A stretch of DNA of 64,000 bases from Gordonia mangrovi (GCF_024734075.1 NZ_CP102850.1:5270001-5334000), one strand, 5' to 3'. Positions 8,811 to 17,843 are shown, counted from the first letter of the stretch. The notes: generated by a model not told the origin, from the letters alone. Translations and numbers: made by a program.

Positions 8811-9653
8811 ATGAGTGGGGAGCCCGCAGGTGGCGACGATGCGCCGCACCGTCCGCCGCGCATCCTCGGGCCGGTCGACTCGCCGACGAGTGACCGCGCC
8901 AACCGATGGTGGTGGGATCACGACGCCGACAATTACCACGCCGAACACGGCACCTTCCTGGGCACGTACTCCGCCGGCGGCGACTTCGTGTGGTGCCCGG
9001 AGGGCCTCCGCGAAGCCGACATCGGCCTGCTCGGTCCGGTCGCCGACCGCGACATCCTGGAGATCGGCTGCGGCTCGGCACCGTGTGCCCGATGGCTCGC
9101 CGGGCAGGGGGCGCGGGCGGTCGGTGTGGACCTGTCGCGTCGGATGCTCGGAATCGGGCTGGCGGCCATGAGCGCAGAGGGAAGCCACGTCCCGCTCGTG
9201 CAGGCGACCGCCGAGGCTCTCCCCTTCTCGGACGGTTCCTTCGACATGGCGTGCTCGGCTTTCGGAGCCGTACCGTTCGTCGCCGACTCGGCTCGGGTGA
9301 TGACCGAGGTCGCCCGCGTCCTGCGCCCAGGCGGTCGGTGGGTGTTCGCGGTGAACCACCCGATGCGCTGGATGTTCCTCGACGATCCGGGGCCCGACGG
9401 CCTCATCGTGCAGATTCCCTACTTCGACCGCACGCCCTACACCGAGGTCGACGACGCCGGCGCGATCACCTACGTGGAGCACCACCGGACCATCGGCGAC
9501 CGTGTGCGGGAGATCCGTGCGGCCGGACTGATTCTCGACGACATCGTCGAACCGGAGTGGCCGGAGGGTTTCGATCAGGTGTGGGGGCAGTGGAGTCCGT
9601 TCCGCGGACAGTACTTTCCGGGCACCGCGATCTTCTGCTGCCGCAAGGTGTGA
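8811..9653 (+). CDS. Class I SAM-dependent methyltransferase (UbiE/Methyltransf_11 type)
   Basis: A 280-residue cytosolic methyltransferase. It has a distinctive WWWDHDADNYH stretch near the N-terminus and then a canonical Rossmann core: motif I ILEIGCGSAPC, the acidic residue after strand 2 in VGVDLSRRML, and post-I ATAEALPFSDGSFD. The strand-5 region is VLRPGGRWVFAV. The WWWDxDADxYHxEHG pattern is typical of an actinobacterial family of unknown acceptor. ATG at 8811 is 77 bases from the divergent AfsR-type start, so the two share a promoter region, which may mean shared control. Confidence 0.9.
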   Translation: MSGEPAGGDDAPHRPPRILGPVDSPTSDRANRWWWDHDADNYHAEHGTFLGTYSAGGDFVWCPEGLREADIGLLGPVADRDILEIGCGSAPCARWLAGQGARAVGVDLSRRMLGIGLAAMSAEGSHVPLVQATAEALPFSDGSFDMACSAFGAVPFVADSARVMTEVARVLRPGGRWVFAVNHPMRWMFLDDPGPDGLIVQIPYFDRTPYTEVDDAGAITYVEHHRTIGDRVREIRAAGLILDDIVEPEWPEGFDQVWGQWSPFRGQYFPGTAIFCCRKV

Positions 9654-9668
9654 GCCGCGGAGCCGCCC

Positions 9669-10442
9669 TCACAACAGCTTCGAGAGGAAGCTCTGGGTCC
9701 GTTCGTGTTGCGGGTTGGCCAGCACCTCACGCGGATCGCCCTGCTCCACCACCACACCGCCGTCCATGAACACCAGCTGGTCGGCGACCTCCCGGGCGAA
9801 TCCCATCTCGTGGGTGACCACGACCATCGTCATGCCGCTGTCCGCGAGTTCGCGCATCACACCGAGCACCTCCCCGACGAGTTCGGGGTCCAATGCGGAC
9901 GTCGGCTCGTCGAACAGCATCAACTTGGGTTCCATCGCCAACGCGCGGGCGATGGCGACGCGCTGTTGCTGACCGCCGGACAACTGGGCGGGATAGGTGT
10001 CGGTCTTGTCGGCCAGGCCGACACGGGCCAGCAGCGTGCGGGCATTCTCGGTGGCCTCCCGTTTGTTCTGCCTCTTCACCTGGGTCGGCGCCTCGATCAC
10101 GTTCTCCAATGTCGTGCGATGCGGGAACAGGTTGAAATGCTGGAACACCATGCCGATGTCGCGGCGCTGTTTGGCAGCGTCCTTCGGGCTCATCTCGTAG
10201 AGCTTGTCACCACGTTCGCGGTAACCGATGAGGTCTCCGTCCACATAAAGGCGTCCCGCGTTGACCACCTCGAGATGGTTGACGCAGCGCAGGAATGTCG
10301 ACTTCCCGGAGCCGGACGGCCCGATGAGGCACAGCACCTCGCCGCGGCCCACCTCGAGGGTGATGCCCTTGAGCACCTGCAGGGAGCCGAAGCTCTTGCA
10401 GACCCGGTCGGCCTTGACCATGGGGCGTTCAGCGACGCTCAT
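9669..10442 (-). CDS. Polar amino-acid ABC transporter, ATP-binding protein
   Basis: A 257-residue GlnQ/HisP-type ATPase. It shows Walker [11 protein letters not shown], the Q-loop [10 protein letters not shown], the ABC signature [15 protein letters not shown] and Walker [14 protein letters not shown], and the switch His is in VVTHEMGFA. It powers uptake of polar amino acids (glutamine, glutamate, histidine or arginine class) with the permease and lipoprotein encoded just upstream. Its start overlaps the permease stop by 14 bases, so the three genes form one operon reading leftwards in the order binding protein, permease, ATPase. Confidence 0.95.
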   Translation of the reverse strand: MSVAERPMVKADRVCKSFGSLQVLKGITLEVGRGEVLCLIGPSGSGKSTFLRCVNHLEVVNAGRLYVDGDLIGYRERGDKLYEMSPKDAAKQRRDIGMVFQHFNLFPHRTTLENVIEAPTQVKRQNKREATENARTLLARVGLADKTDTYPAQLSGGQQQRVAIARALAMEPKLMLFDEPTSALDPELVGEVLGVMRELADSGMTMVVVTHEMGFAREVADQLVFMDGGVVVEQGDPREVLANPQHERTQSFLSKLL

Positions 10443-11391
10443 CGCTCTCCCCTTCCGGAATCGTCGTGTTCGGTTTGGCGGCCTGGGCCTTGAGCTGGCG
10501 GGCGGTCATCTGCCGACTGGCGCCCTTGGAGTAGTAGCGCTCCAGGTAGAACTGGCCGACCATCAGGATGCTGGTGATCGCCAGATACCAGGTGGACGCC
10601 ACCAGCAGCAGCGGAATCGGTTCGAAGTTCACCCCGGAGATGTCCCGCGCACGCCCGTACAGATCCCCGGTGAACGGCACCGCGGCCACGAGGCTCGTCG
10701 TCTTGAGCATGCTGATCACCTCGTTGCCGGTCGGCGGGATGATCACGCGCATGGCCTGCGGCAGCACCGTGCGCCGCATGGCAAGCGACCACGACATGCC
10801 CAGGGCGACCGAGGCCTCCATCTGCCCCTCGCCCACCGACGACACACCGGCCCGCACGATCTCGGCCATGTAGGCCGCCTCGTTGAGCGCGAGACCGATC
10901 ATCGCGAAGATGAACGCCGAATACAGTGCCTGGATGTCGAAGTGGGCGAACTGCACGACGAACGGGATGCCGACGTCGATCTGCTTGTAGATCGCCGGCA
11001 ACAGCCCCCAGAACACCAACTGGACGTACACCGGTGTGCCGCGGAACACCCACAGATAGACCCACGCGGTGGACCGCAACACCGGGTTCGACGACAGTCG
11101 CATCACGGCCAGCAGCACACCCAGAACGATCGCGATGACCATCGACAGCACGGTCAGCACCAGCGTGTACCACATGCCCGTGAGGATGCGGGTGTCGAAG
11201 AGATAGTTGGCGTAGGTGTTCCACGCGTATGCGCTGTTGGTGGCCGCGCCGTAGACGAACAGCACCACCAGCACGAGCACGACGGCGGCGGCGAACCACT
11301 GGCCCGGGTGACGCAGTGGCACCGCCTTGATGGGTTCGGGCTCTCCGGAGATGCGGTCAGCCCCGCTCGGGCCGGTCGTCGGTGCGGTCAC
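10429..11391 (-). CDS. Polar amino-acid ABC transporter, permease
   Basis: A 320-residue HisM/GlnP-type permease with about five to six membrane helices, starting after a 40-residue cytosolic lead. The EAA loop lies in the stretch [20 protein letters not shown], the docking site for the ATPase. Only one permease gene is present, so the transporter probably works as a homodimer. The charged C-terminal tail ends in GESDERR. It sits three bases after the binding-protein stop, and its own 3' end overlaps the ATPase start. Confidence 0.93.
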   Translation of the reverse strand: MTAPTTGPSGADRISGEPEPIKAVPLRHPGQWFAAAVVLVLVVLFVYGAATNSAYAWNTYANYLFDTRILTGMWYTLVLTVLSMVIAIVLGVLLAVMRLSSNPVLRSTAWVYLWVFRGTPVYVQLVFWGLLPAIYKQIDVGIPFVVQFAHFDIQALYSAFIFAMIGLALNEAAYMAEIVRAGVSSVGEGQMEASVALGMSWSLAMRRTVLPQAMRVIIPPTGNEVISMLKTTSLVAAVPFTGDLYGRARDISGVNFEPIPLLLVASTWYLAITSILMVGQFYLERYYSKGASRQMTARQLKAQAAKPNTTIPEGESDERR

Positions 11392-11394
11392 CGG

Positions 11395-12321
11395 TCAGCT
11401 GACCGCACCGTTGATGACCGAGGTGGGGATGGTGCCCGCGCCGAGACCCCAGTGCTCCGCGATCGCCTCGTACTGTCCGTTGTCGATCAGGTACTGCACC
11501 GCCTGCTGCAGTGCCTGCGCCAGTTGCGAACCCTTCTGCACCGGGTAGCCGTACGGCGCCGAGTCGAACACTCCGCCGGCGGGTTCGAGCGCGCCGTTGG
11601 ACCGCTCGATGGCATACGAGGTGACCGGCGAGTCGGCCGACATGGCGTCTACTCGGCCCAGCATCAGTGCGTTGGTGGCCTCGTCCTGGCTGTCGTAGCG
11701 CACCTTCTCGATCGCCGGCTGACCGGCGTCGGTGCAGGCCTGGCTCTTCGCCGGGATCTCGTCGGTGTCCTCGTAGGTGGTCGACTGCACCGCGACCCGC
11801 TTGCCACAGGCATTGTTCGGATCGATGCCGGCGCCGACCTGCTGGGCCCACTGCACACCGGCACTGTAGTAGGTGACGAAGTCGACCTGCGCCTCACGTT
11901 CCTTGGTGTCGGTGAACGACGACATGCCGACGTTGTAGGTTCCCGCCTGCACAGAGGGAATGATGGTGTCGAACTGCGCTTCTCGGTATTGCGGGGTCAG
12001 GTCCAGCACACTGGCGACCGCGTTCATCAGGTCGACGTCGAAGCCGATGATGTCGCCGCTGGCGTCCTTGAACTCGTTCGGCGCGTAGGGCACGTTGACA
12101 CCGACCACCAACTGTCCGGACTCGCGGATCGGGGCGGGCACTAGGTCCGCGATCTCGGCCACCGGGTCGACGTCGACGCTGGTCGGTGAGATGTCGGCGC
12201 CGAGCCCCTCGCTCTCCTCGTTGTTCGAACACCCCGCCAACGCGAGGACCAGAATCGACAGCAGTGCGATGAGCACCCCGACCGGTCGCGACGATCGCAG
12301 AAAACGCATCAGATACCCCAT
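11395..12321 (-). CDS. Polar amino-acid ABC transporter, substrate-binding lipoprotein
   Basis: A 308-residue extracytoplasmic binding protein. It has a lipoprotein signal peptide with lipobox LALAGC (Cys31). The bilobed SBP_bac_3 fold follows, with QLVVGVNVPYAPNEF, GDIIGFDVDLMNAVA and GTYNVGMSSFTDTKERE, the typical amino-acid contact regions of the periplasmic glutamine/arginine-binding group. Two ATG codons are possible (12321 and 12309); the first has a GGCAGG site at suitable distance. The next gene upstream, polA, ends 192 bases away, and the operon promoter must lie in that gap. Confidence 0.93.
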   Translation of the reverse strand: MGYLMRFLRSSRPVGVLIALLSILVLALAGCSNNEESEGLGADISPTSVDVDPVAEIADLVPAPIRESGQLVVGVNVPYAPNEFKDASGDIIGFDVDLMNAVASVLDLTPQYREAQFDTIIPSVQAGTYNVGMSSFTDTKEREAQVDFVTYYSAGVQWAQQVGAGIDPNNACGKRVAVQSTTYEDTDEIPAKSQACTDAGQPAIEKVRYDSQDEATNALMLGRVDAMSADSPVTSYAIERSNGALEPAGGVFDSAPYGYPVQKGSQLAQALQQAVQYLIDNGQYEAIAEHWGLGAGTIPTSVINGAVS

Positions 12322-12513
12322 CTGTGAACCTGCCCCACATGCAAGCGCATGAGCGGGCGCGCGCTCGAGACGCCTACGGCAGACACCGACGCACTGTTCG
12401 AACAGTAGTGGCTGGCAAGCCGATCCACCCGACGGTTACGAGAGATTTACGCTGCGACGACTCACCTGTGACCCGTCGTCGACGCAACGACCGAGGTCAC
12501 CGGCGCGGTTCGG

Positions 12514-15264
12514 TCAGTGCGCCGCGTCATCCCACGACCGGCCGTAGCCGACCGAGACCTCCAGTGGCACCGAGAGGGTGATCGCGCTTCCCATTTCCTC
12601 GCGGACGACCGTCTCGACCGCTTCCCGCTCGCCGGTGGCGACTTCGATGACGAGTTCGTCGTGGACCTGCAGCAGCATGCGGGAGTTCAGTCCCTCGCGG
12701 CGGAGCCGGCCGTACACGTTGATCATCGCCACCTTGATGATGTCGGCCGCGGTGCCCTGGATCGGCGCGTTGAGCGCCATCCGTTCGGCCGACTGGCGGC
12801 GCTGCCAGTTGTCGCTGTTGAGGTCGGGCAGGTAGCGGCGCCGACCGAACAGGGTCGCGGTGTACTCGTTGCGGCGGGCTTCGTCGACCACGTTGTGCAG
12901 GTAGTCGCGCACGCCGCCGAAGCGCGCGAAGTAGGCCTCCATCTGTTCCTTGGCCTCGTCGCGGCTGATCTTGAGCTGCGCGGCGAGGCCGAAGGCGCTC
13001 AGTCCGTAGGCGAGTCCGTAGGACATGGCTTTGACACGGTGCCGCATCTCGGTGGTGACCGCGTCGATGGGCACCCCGAAGGCGCGCGACCCGACGAAGT
13101 TGTGCAGGTCTTCGCCGGTGTTGAACGCCTCGATGAGTCCGGCGTCCTCGGAGAGGTGCGCCATGATGCGCATTTCGATCTGGCTGTAGTCGGCGGTCAT
13201 CAGGCACTCGTGGTCCGGCGCCACCACGAACCCGGCGCGGATCTGTCGGCCCGCCTGGGTCCGCACGGGGATGTTCTGCAGGTTGGGTTCGGTCGACGAC
13301 AGTCGGCCGGTGGCCGCGATCGTCTGGTTGAACGTGGTGTGCACGCGCCCGTCGTCGGCGACCGACTTGAGCAGGCCGTCGACGGTGACCTTGAGTCGGG
13401 TGGCGTCGCGATGTTCGAGCAGGTGCGCCAGGAACGGGTGCTCGGTCTTCTCGTACAGACCTTGCAGCGCGTCGGCGTCGGTGGTGTAGCCGGTCTTGGT
13501 CTTCTTGGTCTTCGGCATGTCGAGTTTGTCGAACAGCACAGTCTGCAGTTGCTTGGGCGAACCCAGGTTGATCTGTTCGCCGATCACGTCGTAGGCGGCG
13601 TCGGCGGCGGTCCGGATGCGTTGGGAGAAGTCGGCTTCCAGCTCTCCGAAGTGGTCGACGTCGACGGCGATGCCGGCGGCTTCGAGCTCGGCGAGGACGA
13701 AGGACAGCGGCAACTCCATCTCGGTCAGCAGGGCCAGGGAGTCGATGCGTTCGAGTTCGGTGTCGAGGGTGTCGGCGAGTTCGGCGACCGCCCGGGCCTC
13801 CAGCATCTGCTGCTCGGCATGCTTGGCGTCGCCGCCGTCCTCGTCGAGCAGCGACATCTGACCGTCGTCGGCGGCCGTGTCGTCGCGCAGCTCGCGCCGC
13901 AGATAGCGCAACGCGAGATCGTCGAGGTTGAACGTGCGCTGCCCGGGTCGTACCAGGTACGCCGCCAACGACGTGTCGCTGGTGACGCCGCCGAGCGTCC
14001 AGCCTCGGGCGCGCACCGCGTGTACAGCCCATTTCGCCTCGTGCAGAGCCTTGGGTCGCTCGGTGTCGGCCAGCCACGCGGCCAACGCCTGGTCGTCGTC
14101 GGCGTCGAGGGACGTGACGTCGATGTAGGCCGAGACGTCGTCCGCCGCGGCGATGGCAATGCCGGTGGCATCGGCACCGACGACCTGCCGCGGGGAGGTG
14201 ACTGCGACGCCGCTGCGGCCCGTGGTCGTGTGCTCGGCCAGCCAGGCGCGGACCTCACCCGGGCCCAGCACCACACCGTCGAGGTCGAAACCCGACTCGG
14301 CCTCGGGTTCCACCGAGGTCAGCGTCGAGAACAGACGATCGCGCAGCACCCGGAACTCGAGATCGTCGAAGAGGACATGGATGCGGTCGCGGTCCCAGCC
14401 CACCATTGCGAGGTCGTCCGGACTCGACGGCAGTTGCATGTCCCGGACGAGTTCGGTGAGCTGCCGGTTGGTCTGTACCGACGCCAGATGTGTCCGCAGC
14501 GCGTCGCCCACCTTGCCCCGCACCTCGTCGACGTGGTCGACCAGCGACGCGAGCGAACCGTATTCGCGAATCCACTTCGACGCGGTCTTCTCGCCCACGC
14601 CGGGGATGCCGGGCAGATTGTCACTCGGATCACCGCGCAGCGCGGCGTAGTCGGGATACTGTGCCGGCGTGAGGCCGTACTTCTTCTCCACTTCGGCCGG
14701 GGTGAACCGGGTGAGGTCCGAGACGCCCTTGCGCGGGTAGAGCACGGTGATCGAGTCGTTGACGAGCTGCAACGAATCCCGGTCGCCGGTGACCACCACG
14801 ACCCGGTAACCCTCGGCGTCGGCCTGCGTCGCCAGCGTCGCGATGATGTCGTCGGCCTCGTAGCCCTCGATGGCCATCACCGGGATGCCCAGCGCGTCGA
14901 GTACCTCCTTGGTGAGGTCGACCTGTCCGTTGAACTCGTCCGGCGACTTCGAACGCTGCGCCTTGTACTCCGGGAACATCTCCGAGCGGAAGGTCTTGCG
15001 GGAGACGTCGAAGGCCGCCGCGATGTGGGTGGGCTCCTCGTCGCGCAGCAGATTGATCAGCATCGAGGTGAAGCCGTACACCGCATTGGTGGTCTGGCCG
15101 GTCGCGGTCTTGAAGTTCTCGGCCGGCAGCGCGAAGAAGGCCCGGTAGGCCAGTGAATGCCCGTCGAGAAGCATCAGCAGTGGACGTCCGTCCGAGCTCG
15201 ACGACCTGCCGGCGGCGGTGGCGGACTTCTTCGCGGGCACGGTGGAACTCTTCGCGGGACTCAC
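12514..15264 (-). CDS. polA: DNA polymerase I
   Basis: A 916-residue family A polymerase used in repair and Okazaki-fragment processing. The N-terminal 5' nuclease domain (about 30-320) has LLMLLDGHSLAYRAF and the helix-hairpin-helix GIPGVGEKTASKW. The middle 3'-5' exonuclease-like domain lacks the full set of acidic residues, as in other actinobacterial PolA. The polymerase part has motif A DYSQIEMRI, motif B RHRVKAMSYGLAYG and motif C VHDELV. In motif B a Tyr occupies the place of E. coli Phe762. The start is GTG, followed by a short Ala/Lys/Ser-rich lead. In mycobacteria polA is also close to the pdtaR gene. Confidence 0.97.
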   Translation of the reverse strand: MSPAKSSTVPAKKSATAAGRSSSSDGRPLLMLLDGHSLAYRAFFALPAENFKTATGQTTNAVYGFTSMLINLLRDEEPTHIAAAFDVSRKTFRSEMFPEYKAQRSKSPDEFNGQVDLTKEVLDALGIPVMAIEGYEADDIIATLATQADAEGYRVVVVTGDRDSLQLVNDSITVLYPRKGVSDLTRFTPAEVEKKYGLTPAQYPDYAALRGDPSDNLPGIPGVGEKTASKWIREYGSLASLVDHVDEVRGKVGDALRTHLASVQTNRQLTELVRDMQLPSSPDDLAMVGWDRDRIHVLFDDLEFRVLRDRLFSTLTSVEPEAESGFDLDGVVLGPGEVRAWLAEHTTTGRSGVAVTSPRQVVGADATGIAIAAADDVSAYIDVTSLDADDDQALAAWLADTERPKALHEAKWAVHAVRARGWTLGGVTSDTSLAAYLVRPGQRTFNLDDLALRYLRRELRDDTAADDGQMSLLDEDGGDAKHAEQQMLEARAVAELADTLDTELERIDSLALLTEMELPLSFVLAELEAAGIAVDVDHFGELEADFSQRIRTAADAAYDVIGEQINLGSPKQLQTVLFDKLDMPKTKKTKTGYTTDADALQGLYEKTEHPFLAHLLEHRDATRLKVTVDGLLKSVADDGRVHTTFNQTIAATGRLSSTEPNLQNIPVRTQAGRQIRAGFVVAPDHECLMTADYSQIEMRIMAHLSEDAGLIEAFNTGEDLHNFVGSRAFGVPIDAVTTEMRHRVKAMSYGLAYGLSAFGLAAQLKISRDEAKEQMEAYFARFGGVRDYLHNVVDEARRNEYTATLFGRRRYLPDLNSDNWQRRQSAERMALNAPIQGTAADIIKVAMINVYGRLRREGLNSRMLLQVHDELVIEVATGEREAVETVVREEMGSAITLSVPLEVSVGYGRSWDDAAH

Positions 15265-15334
15265 CCCAGCGATTCTAGTGACCCGCTCCGACAGGTCGGG
15301 CGGGCGCTCAACCCCTCGACCATCCGGTGCCCGG

Positions 15335-15904
15335 CTATCCGCGCCGATACATGGGCCAGACCTTCGGCCCGTCCATCGGCAGGGTGATCTCGTCAGTCAC
15401 CGAGAAGCCGTACCTCTCGTAGAGCGGGATGTTGACCTCGTTCGAACTCTCCAGATAGGCCGGGCCGTCGACTCGATCGATACCTGCGCTCAGCAGCGCG
15501 CTACCGACCCCTGCCCCCTTGATCACGGCTCCCACCTGGCCCAGGTACCAGTGGGGCGCACGGGGTCGGACCTTGGCGAATTCGCGCTCCAGCGCTGCAC
15601 CGCGCCGGACCCGACCGCGCAGGACACCGATGAAACCCACCGCCGAACCCACCTGCTGCACGGCCGACAGTTTGTGCCCTGGTCGATCCCAGACCGCAGC
15701 GCCCACGGGCACGCCGTCGCGCACGGCGAGGTCGATCGACGCCGCCTCGCCATGCGCCCACCGTAGCAGGGTGTGGAAGATCCGTTTGTCCCGGTGTGGG
15801 TCGGGATTCATCCAGCGGATCACCGGGTCGTCGGCGAATGCCTGCGCAAGCAATGCGCTCACCACGTCGAGGTCCCGCGAGCTCGCCACGGTGATCGGGG
15901 TCAT
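15335..15904 (-). CDS. GNAT-family N-acetyltransferase (paralogue 1)
   Basis: A 189-residue GNAT protein. The acetyl-CoA-binding region is YLGQVGAVIKGAGVGSALL, followed by LESSNEVNIPLYERYGF, typical of the group that ends in WPMYR. The substrate is not known. It is strongly alike, over its full length, to the gene at 22692-23297: both contain QAFADDPV, DLAVRDG, WDRPGH, PHWYLGQVGA and a DGPxVWPMYR ending. ATG at 15904 lies just 25 bases from the end of the next upstream gene on the same strand. Confidence 0.9.
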   Translation of the reverse strand: MTPITVASSRDLDVVSALLAQAFADDPVIRWMNPDPHRDKRIFHTLLRWAHGEAASIDLAVRDGVPVGAAVWDRPGHKLSAVQQVGSAVGFIGVLRGRVRRGAALEREFAKVRPRAPHWYLGQVGAVIKGAGVGSALLSAGIDRVDGPAYLESSNEVNIPLYERYGFSVTDEITLPMDGPKVWPMYRRG

Positions 15905-15929
15905 GCACCCACGGTAGAACCTCGAGTGG

Positions 15930-16769
15930 TCAGAACAGCCCGATCGCGTCGGACGTGTCGAGCACGCCCTCGGCCGTCGTCCACTCCGCCCACATGGCAG
16001 CGCGGGTCGCCGACGCGGTGGCCGGTTCGGCGAGCCCGCGACCACTGACCCAGGCGGCGGCACGAACACTCTGGAAGAACAGACCGGTCGCACGTTCCTC
16101 GCCGATCGTGTCGCCGACGATGGAGGCCGTGAACAACTCGGTCAGATCGGTGCCGTAGTCGGTCTTGATCGAATCGATGATCTGCGGGGTCGCCTTCCCG
16201 AGGATCTCGCCGTAGAGGTTGAAGTCGGCCCAGCGTTCGGGGCTGGTGTTCACGGCGTCGAGTGCGGCAGGCAGGTCGAGGATCAGGTGTGAGTTCATCC
16301 CGGAAGTGGCGACGCGTCCCCCGCTGTGGCGGCAATCGGTCGCGTACTGGTAGTACCGCTGCCACTCCCGAGGGACCTCGGTACCGGTCACATGCGCGTG
16401 AACCGAGGCGAGGTAGCGGTTGACGAAGTCGAGGGCGAGTCGGCGAGCCCATTCCGAATCCGCATAGACCTCTTGGCGGATCGACGGCACGGTGGTGTCC
16501 AGGATCGGCACGTACACGTCGGCGAAAGCGCCGCGCGGATCACCCTGGTCACCCCAGATGTCCGCGATCTGATGCACGTTGGACTGGGCATCGACCAACG
16601 TCCGGTTGGCGGATGGCGCCGACAGCGCGGCGATGCGCTGCGCTTCGGCGGCGGGTAGCTGCGGGCGGCACGTGGTGGTGCCGTCGGCGGCGTGGGCGGG
16701 CACGAGAACCCCGGTGACCGTGAGCAACACGAGCCCGAGAACGACTGTGGATCTGCGTAGCAAGGTCAT
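15930..16769 (-). CDS. Secreted DUF5995 family protein
   Basis: A 279-residue protein with a clear Sec signal peptide: MTLLRR, a hydrophobic core VVLGLVLLTVTGVLV and a cleavage site AHA-A near residue 28. The mature part is helical and carries the DUF5995 hallmark FNLYGEILGKATPQIIDSIK near residue 185, plus VNRYLASVHAHV. The function of DUF5995 is unknown. The protein is probably exported to the cell envelope. Two Cys (in CRPQLP and DCRHSGG) could form a disulfide. Confidence 0.82.
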   Translation of the reverse strand: MTLLRRSTVVLGLVLLTVTGVLVPAHAADGTTTCRPQLPAAEAQRIAALSAPSANRTLVDAQSNVHQIADIWGDQGDPRGAFADVYVPILDTTVPSIRQEVYADSEWARRLALDFVNRYLASVHAHVTGTEVPREWQRYYQYATDCRHSGGRVATSGMNSHLILDLPAALDAVNTSPERWADFNLYGEILGKATPQIIDSIKTDYGTDLTELFTASIVGDTIGEERATGLFFQSVRAAAWVSGRGLAEPATASATRAAMWAEWTTAEGVLDTSDAIGLF

Positions 16770-16819
16770 GGTGTGGGGACTCTAACGACCGAGACTTCTC
16801 GTCTCAACTCGGGCGGACA

Positions 16820-17347
16820 TCAGGCGACCCCGAGGTACGCCTCGCGGACGGCGTCGTCGACGAGAAGATCCTTGCCGGCACCCTCTTTGGTGATCGAGCC
16901 GGTCTCCATGATGTAGCCACGGGTGGAGCGACTCAACGCTTGTTGCGCATTCTGCTCCACCCGCAGGATGGTCGTGCCCTCCGCATTGATCTTCGTGATG
17001 ATGCGGAAGATCTGCTGAATCACCATGGGCGCCAGACCCATCGACGGTTCATCGAGCAGCAGCAACCGAGGGCGCGCCATCAGCGCGCGCCCGATGGCCA
17101 ACATCTGTTGCTCACCGCCCGACATCGTCCCGCCGAGTTGTTTTCGCCGCTCCCCCAGCCGCGGGAACAATTCGAAGACATGGTCGATCGATTCCCGGTA
17201 CTCGGACTTGGCGGGAAATCTTCTTCCGTAGCAGCCCATGTCGAGGTTCTCCAGCACCGTCATGCCGGGAAAGATACGCCTGCCCTCGGGTACCTGGATG
17301 ATGCCGCGTGTCACCCGCTCGTGCGGTGGGAGTGCGGCGATGGACAC
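16820..17347 (-). pseudogene. livF: livF fragment: branched-chain amino-acid ABC ATPase lacking its N-terminus
   Basis: The 175 codons match the C-terminal three-quarters of LivF: GIIQVPEGRRIFPGMTVLEN, the ABC signature MSGGEQQMLAIGRAL, Walker B RLLLLDEPSMGLAP and the usual end. LivF is normally about 235 residues; here the first 65-70, with the Walker A loop, are missing. Family-like sequence begins abruptly at SIAALPPHERV, and only eight in-frame codons precede it before a stop at 17372-17374. Without Walker A it cannot bind ATP normally. livG, livH and livM are absent, but livK survives at 17965-19194 on the same strand. It is read as the remains of a liv operon cut by a deletion. Confidence 0.85.
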
Positions 17348-17457
17348 CCAGCGATAGCGACCTCGATTTGCTCAGCAGACTCTCAGACCCAGAAACGTAC
17401 CCACAAGTACACCCCAGCACCGCCGCACATTGCTTTCGTGAAGCGGGGTGGAGATTC

Positions 17458-17484
17458 CGCGGTTCACATGAACTGTGAACCGCG
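17458..17484. repeat. 27-bp perfect inverted repeat
   Basis: Arms CGCGGTTCACA and TGTGAACCGCG (11 bp each) flank a 5-base loop TGAAC. There is no T-tract after it on either strand, so it looks more like an operator or element end than an intrinsic terminator. Confidence 0.8.
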
Positions 17485-17520
17485 ATTTCTGTACCACCGC
17501 CGTACCGCTCGCCGCATCGT

Positions 17521-17536
17521 TGTGATGTCGCTCACA
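17521..17536. promoter_or_regulatory. CRP/GlxR-type binding site
   Basis: The site TGTGA-TGTCGC-TCACA is a perfect match to the TGTGA-N6-TCACA consensus of the cAMP-receptor family (Crp Rv3676 in mycobacteria, GlxR in corynebacteria). It lies 132 bases before the small broken gene at 17668 and 174 bases from the livF fragment. Which transcript it served is uncertain. Confidence 0.55.
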
Positions 17537-17549
17537 TATCGATGTTAGA

Positions 17550-17566
17550 GCGCTGCGCCGCAGCGC
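17550..17566. repeat. Short hairpin
   Basis: Arms GCGCTGC and GCAGCGC with the loop GCC. It is one of several palindromes clustered between livK and the livF fragment. Confidence 0.6.
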
Positions 17567-17632
17567 AATAAGCCAAAGATCAGGTCGTCCAACCATCGAT
17601 GAATCTGCGCGTCTCAAACAGCCACCGCACCA

Positions 17633-17649
17633 TGGTTGATCCTCAACCA
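17633..17649. repeat. Short hairpin upstream of a broken small gene
   Basis: Arms TGGTTGA and TCAACCA with the loop TCC. It ends 8 bases before the GAGAGG ribosome site of the small gene at 17668, so it could shape that leader. Confidence 0.6.
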
Positions 17650-17667
17650 CGCAGACCGAGAGGCAAA

Positions 17668-17816
17668 ATGAAATTCAAGATCAGGGACCGCGTCCGCGTC
17701 ATCGACACCGGCCTGTACGGACACGTCGTCAGCGAACTGCCCCCATGGTTGTCATCGAGTTCCCCGACGGCGACCGCGCCGCGTTCCACCCGCACGTAGT
17801 CGAGCACCTTGATTGA
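17668..17816 (+). pseudogene. Small KOW/SH3-like protein gene interrupted by a frameshift
   Basis: The first frame starts at ATG behind a GAGAGG ribosome site and reads MKFKIRDRVRVIDTGLYGHV and on to ELPP. A second frame begins at 17745 and reads MVVIEFPDGDRAAFHPHVVE to a TGA at 17814. Joined with one more base (or two fewer) in the CCCCC run at 17740-17744, they give a coherent protein of about 49 residues with the rhythm of a small beta-barrel: a basic start, VRV, GLYGHV, VVIEFPDGDRAAF and a final VVEHL. It is either a true frameshift mutation or a sequencing error in the C-run. Function unknown. Confidence 0.6.
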
Positions 17817-17843
17817 GGCTCCGCTCCCAATTCGGTACACCGC

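Larger units (their letters stand above)
17348..17667. other. Hairpin-rich segment replacing the missing liv genes
   Basis: No convincing gene. The base composition is visibly less GC-rich than the flanks. It contains three perfect inverted repeats (17458-17484, 17550-17566 and 17633-17649) and a TGTGA-N6-TCACA site. The left border is exactly where livF homology stops. There are no transposase fragments and no obvious target-site duplications, so the origin is unclear. Confidence 0.6.

Noticed and set aside
12455-12481. CGACGAC/GTCGTCG hairpin after polA as a terminator
   Set aside because: Seven-bp arms, a 13-base loop and no T-tract; such repeats of CGAC are common by chance at this GC content.
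12517-15156. A very long open frame (about 880 codons) antisense to polA
   Set aside because: It is the mirror of a high-GC gene with strong third-position bias; its translation shows no family motifs, whereas the minus-strand frame is clearly DNA polymerase I.
17372-17650. A 92-codon minus-strand frame in the liv gap
   Set aside because: It spans several palindromes, has no ribosome site and no family resemblance.
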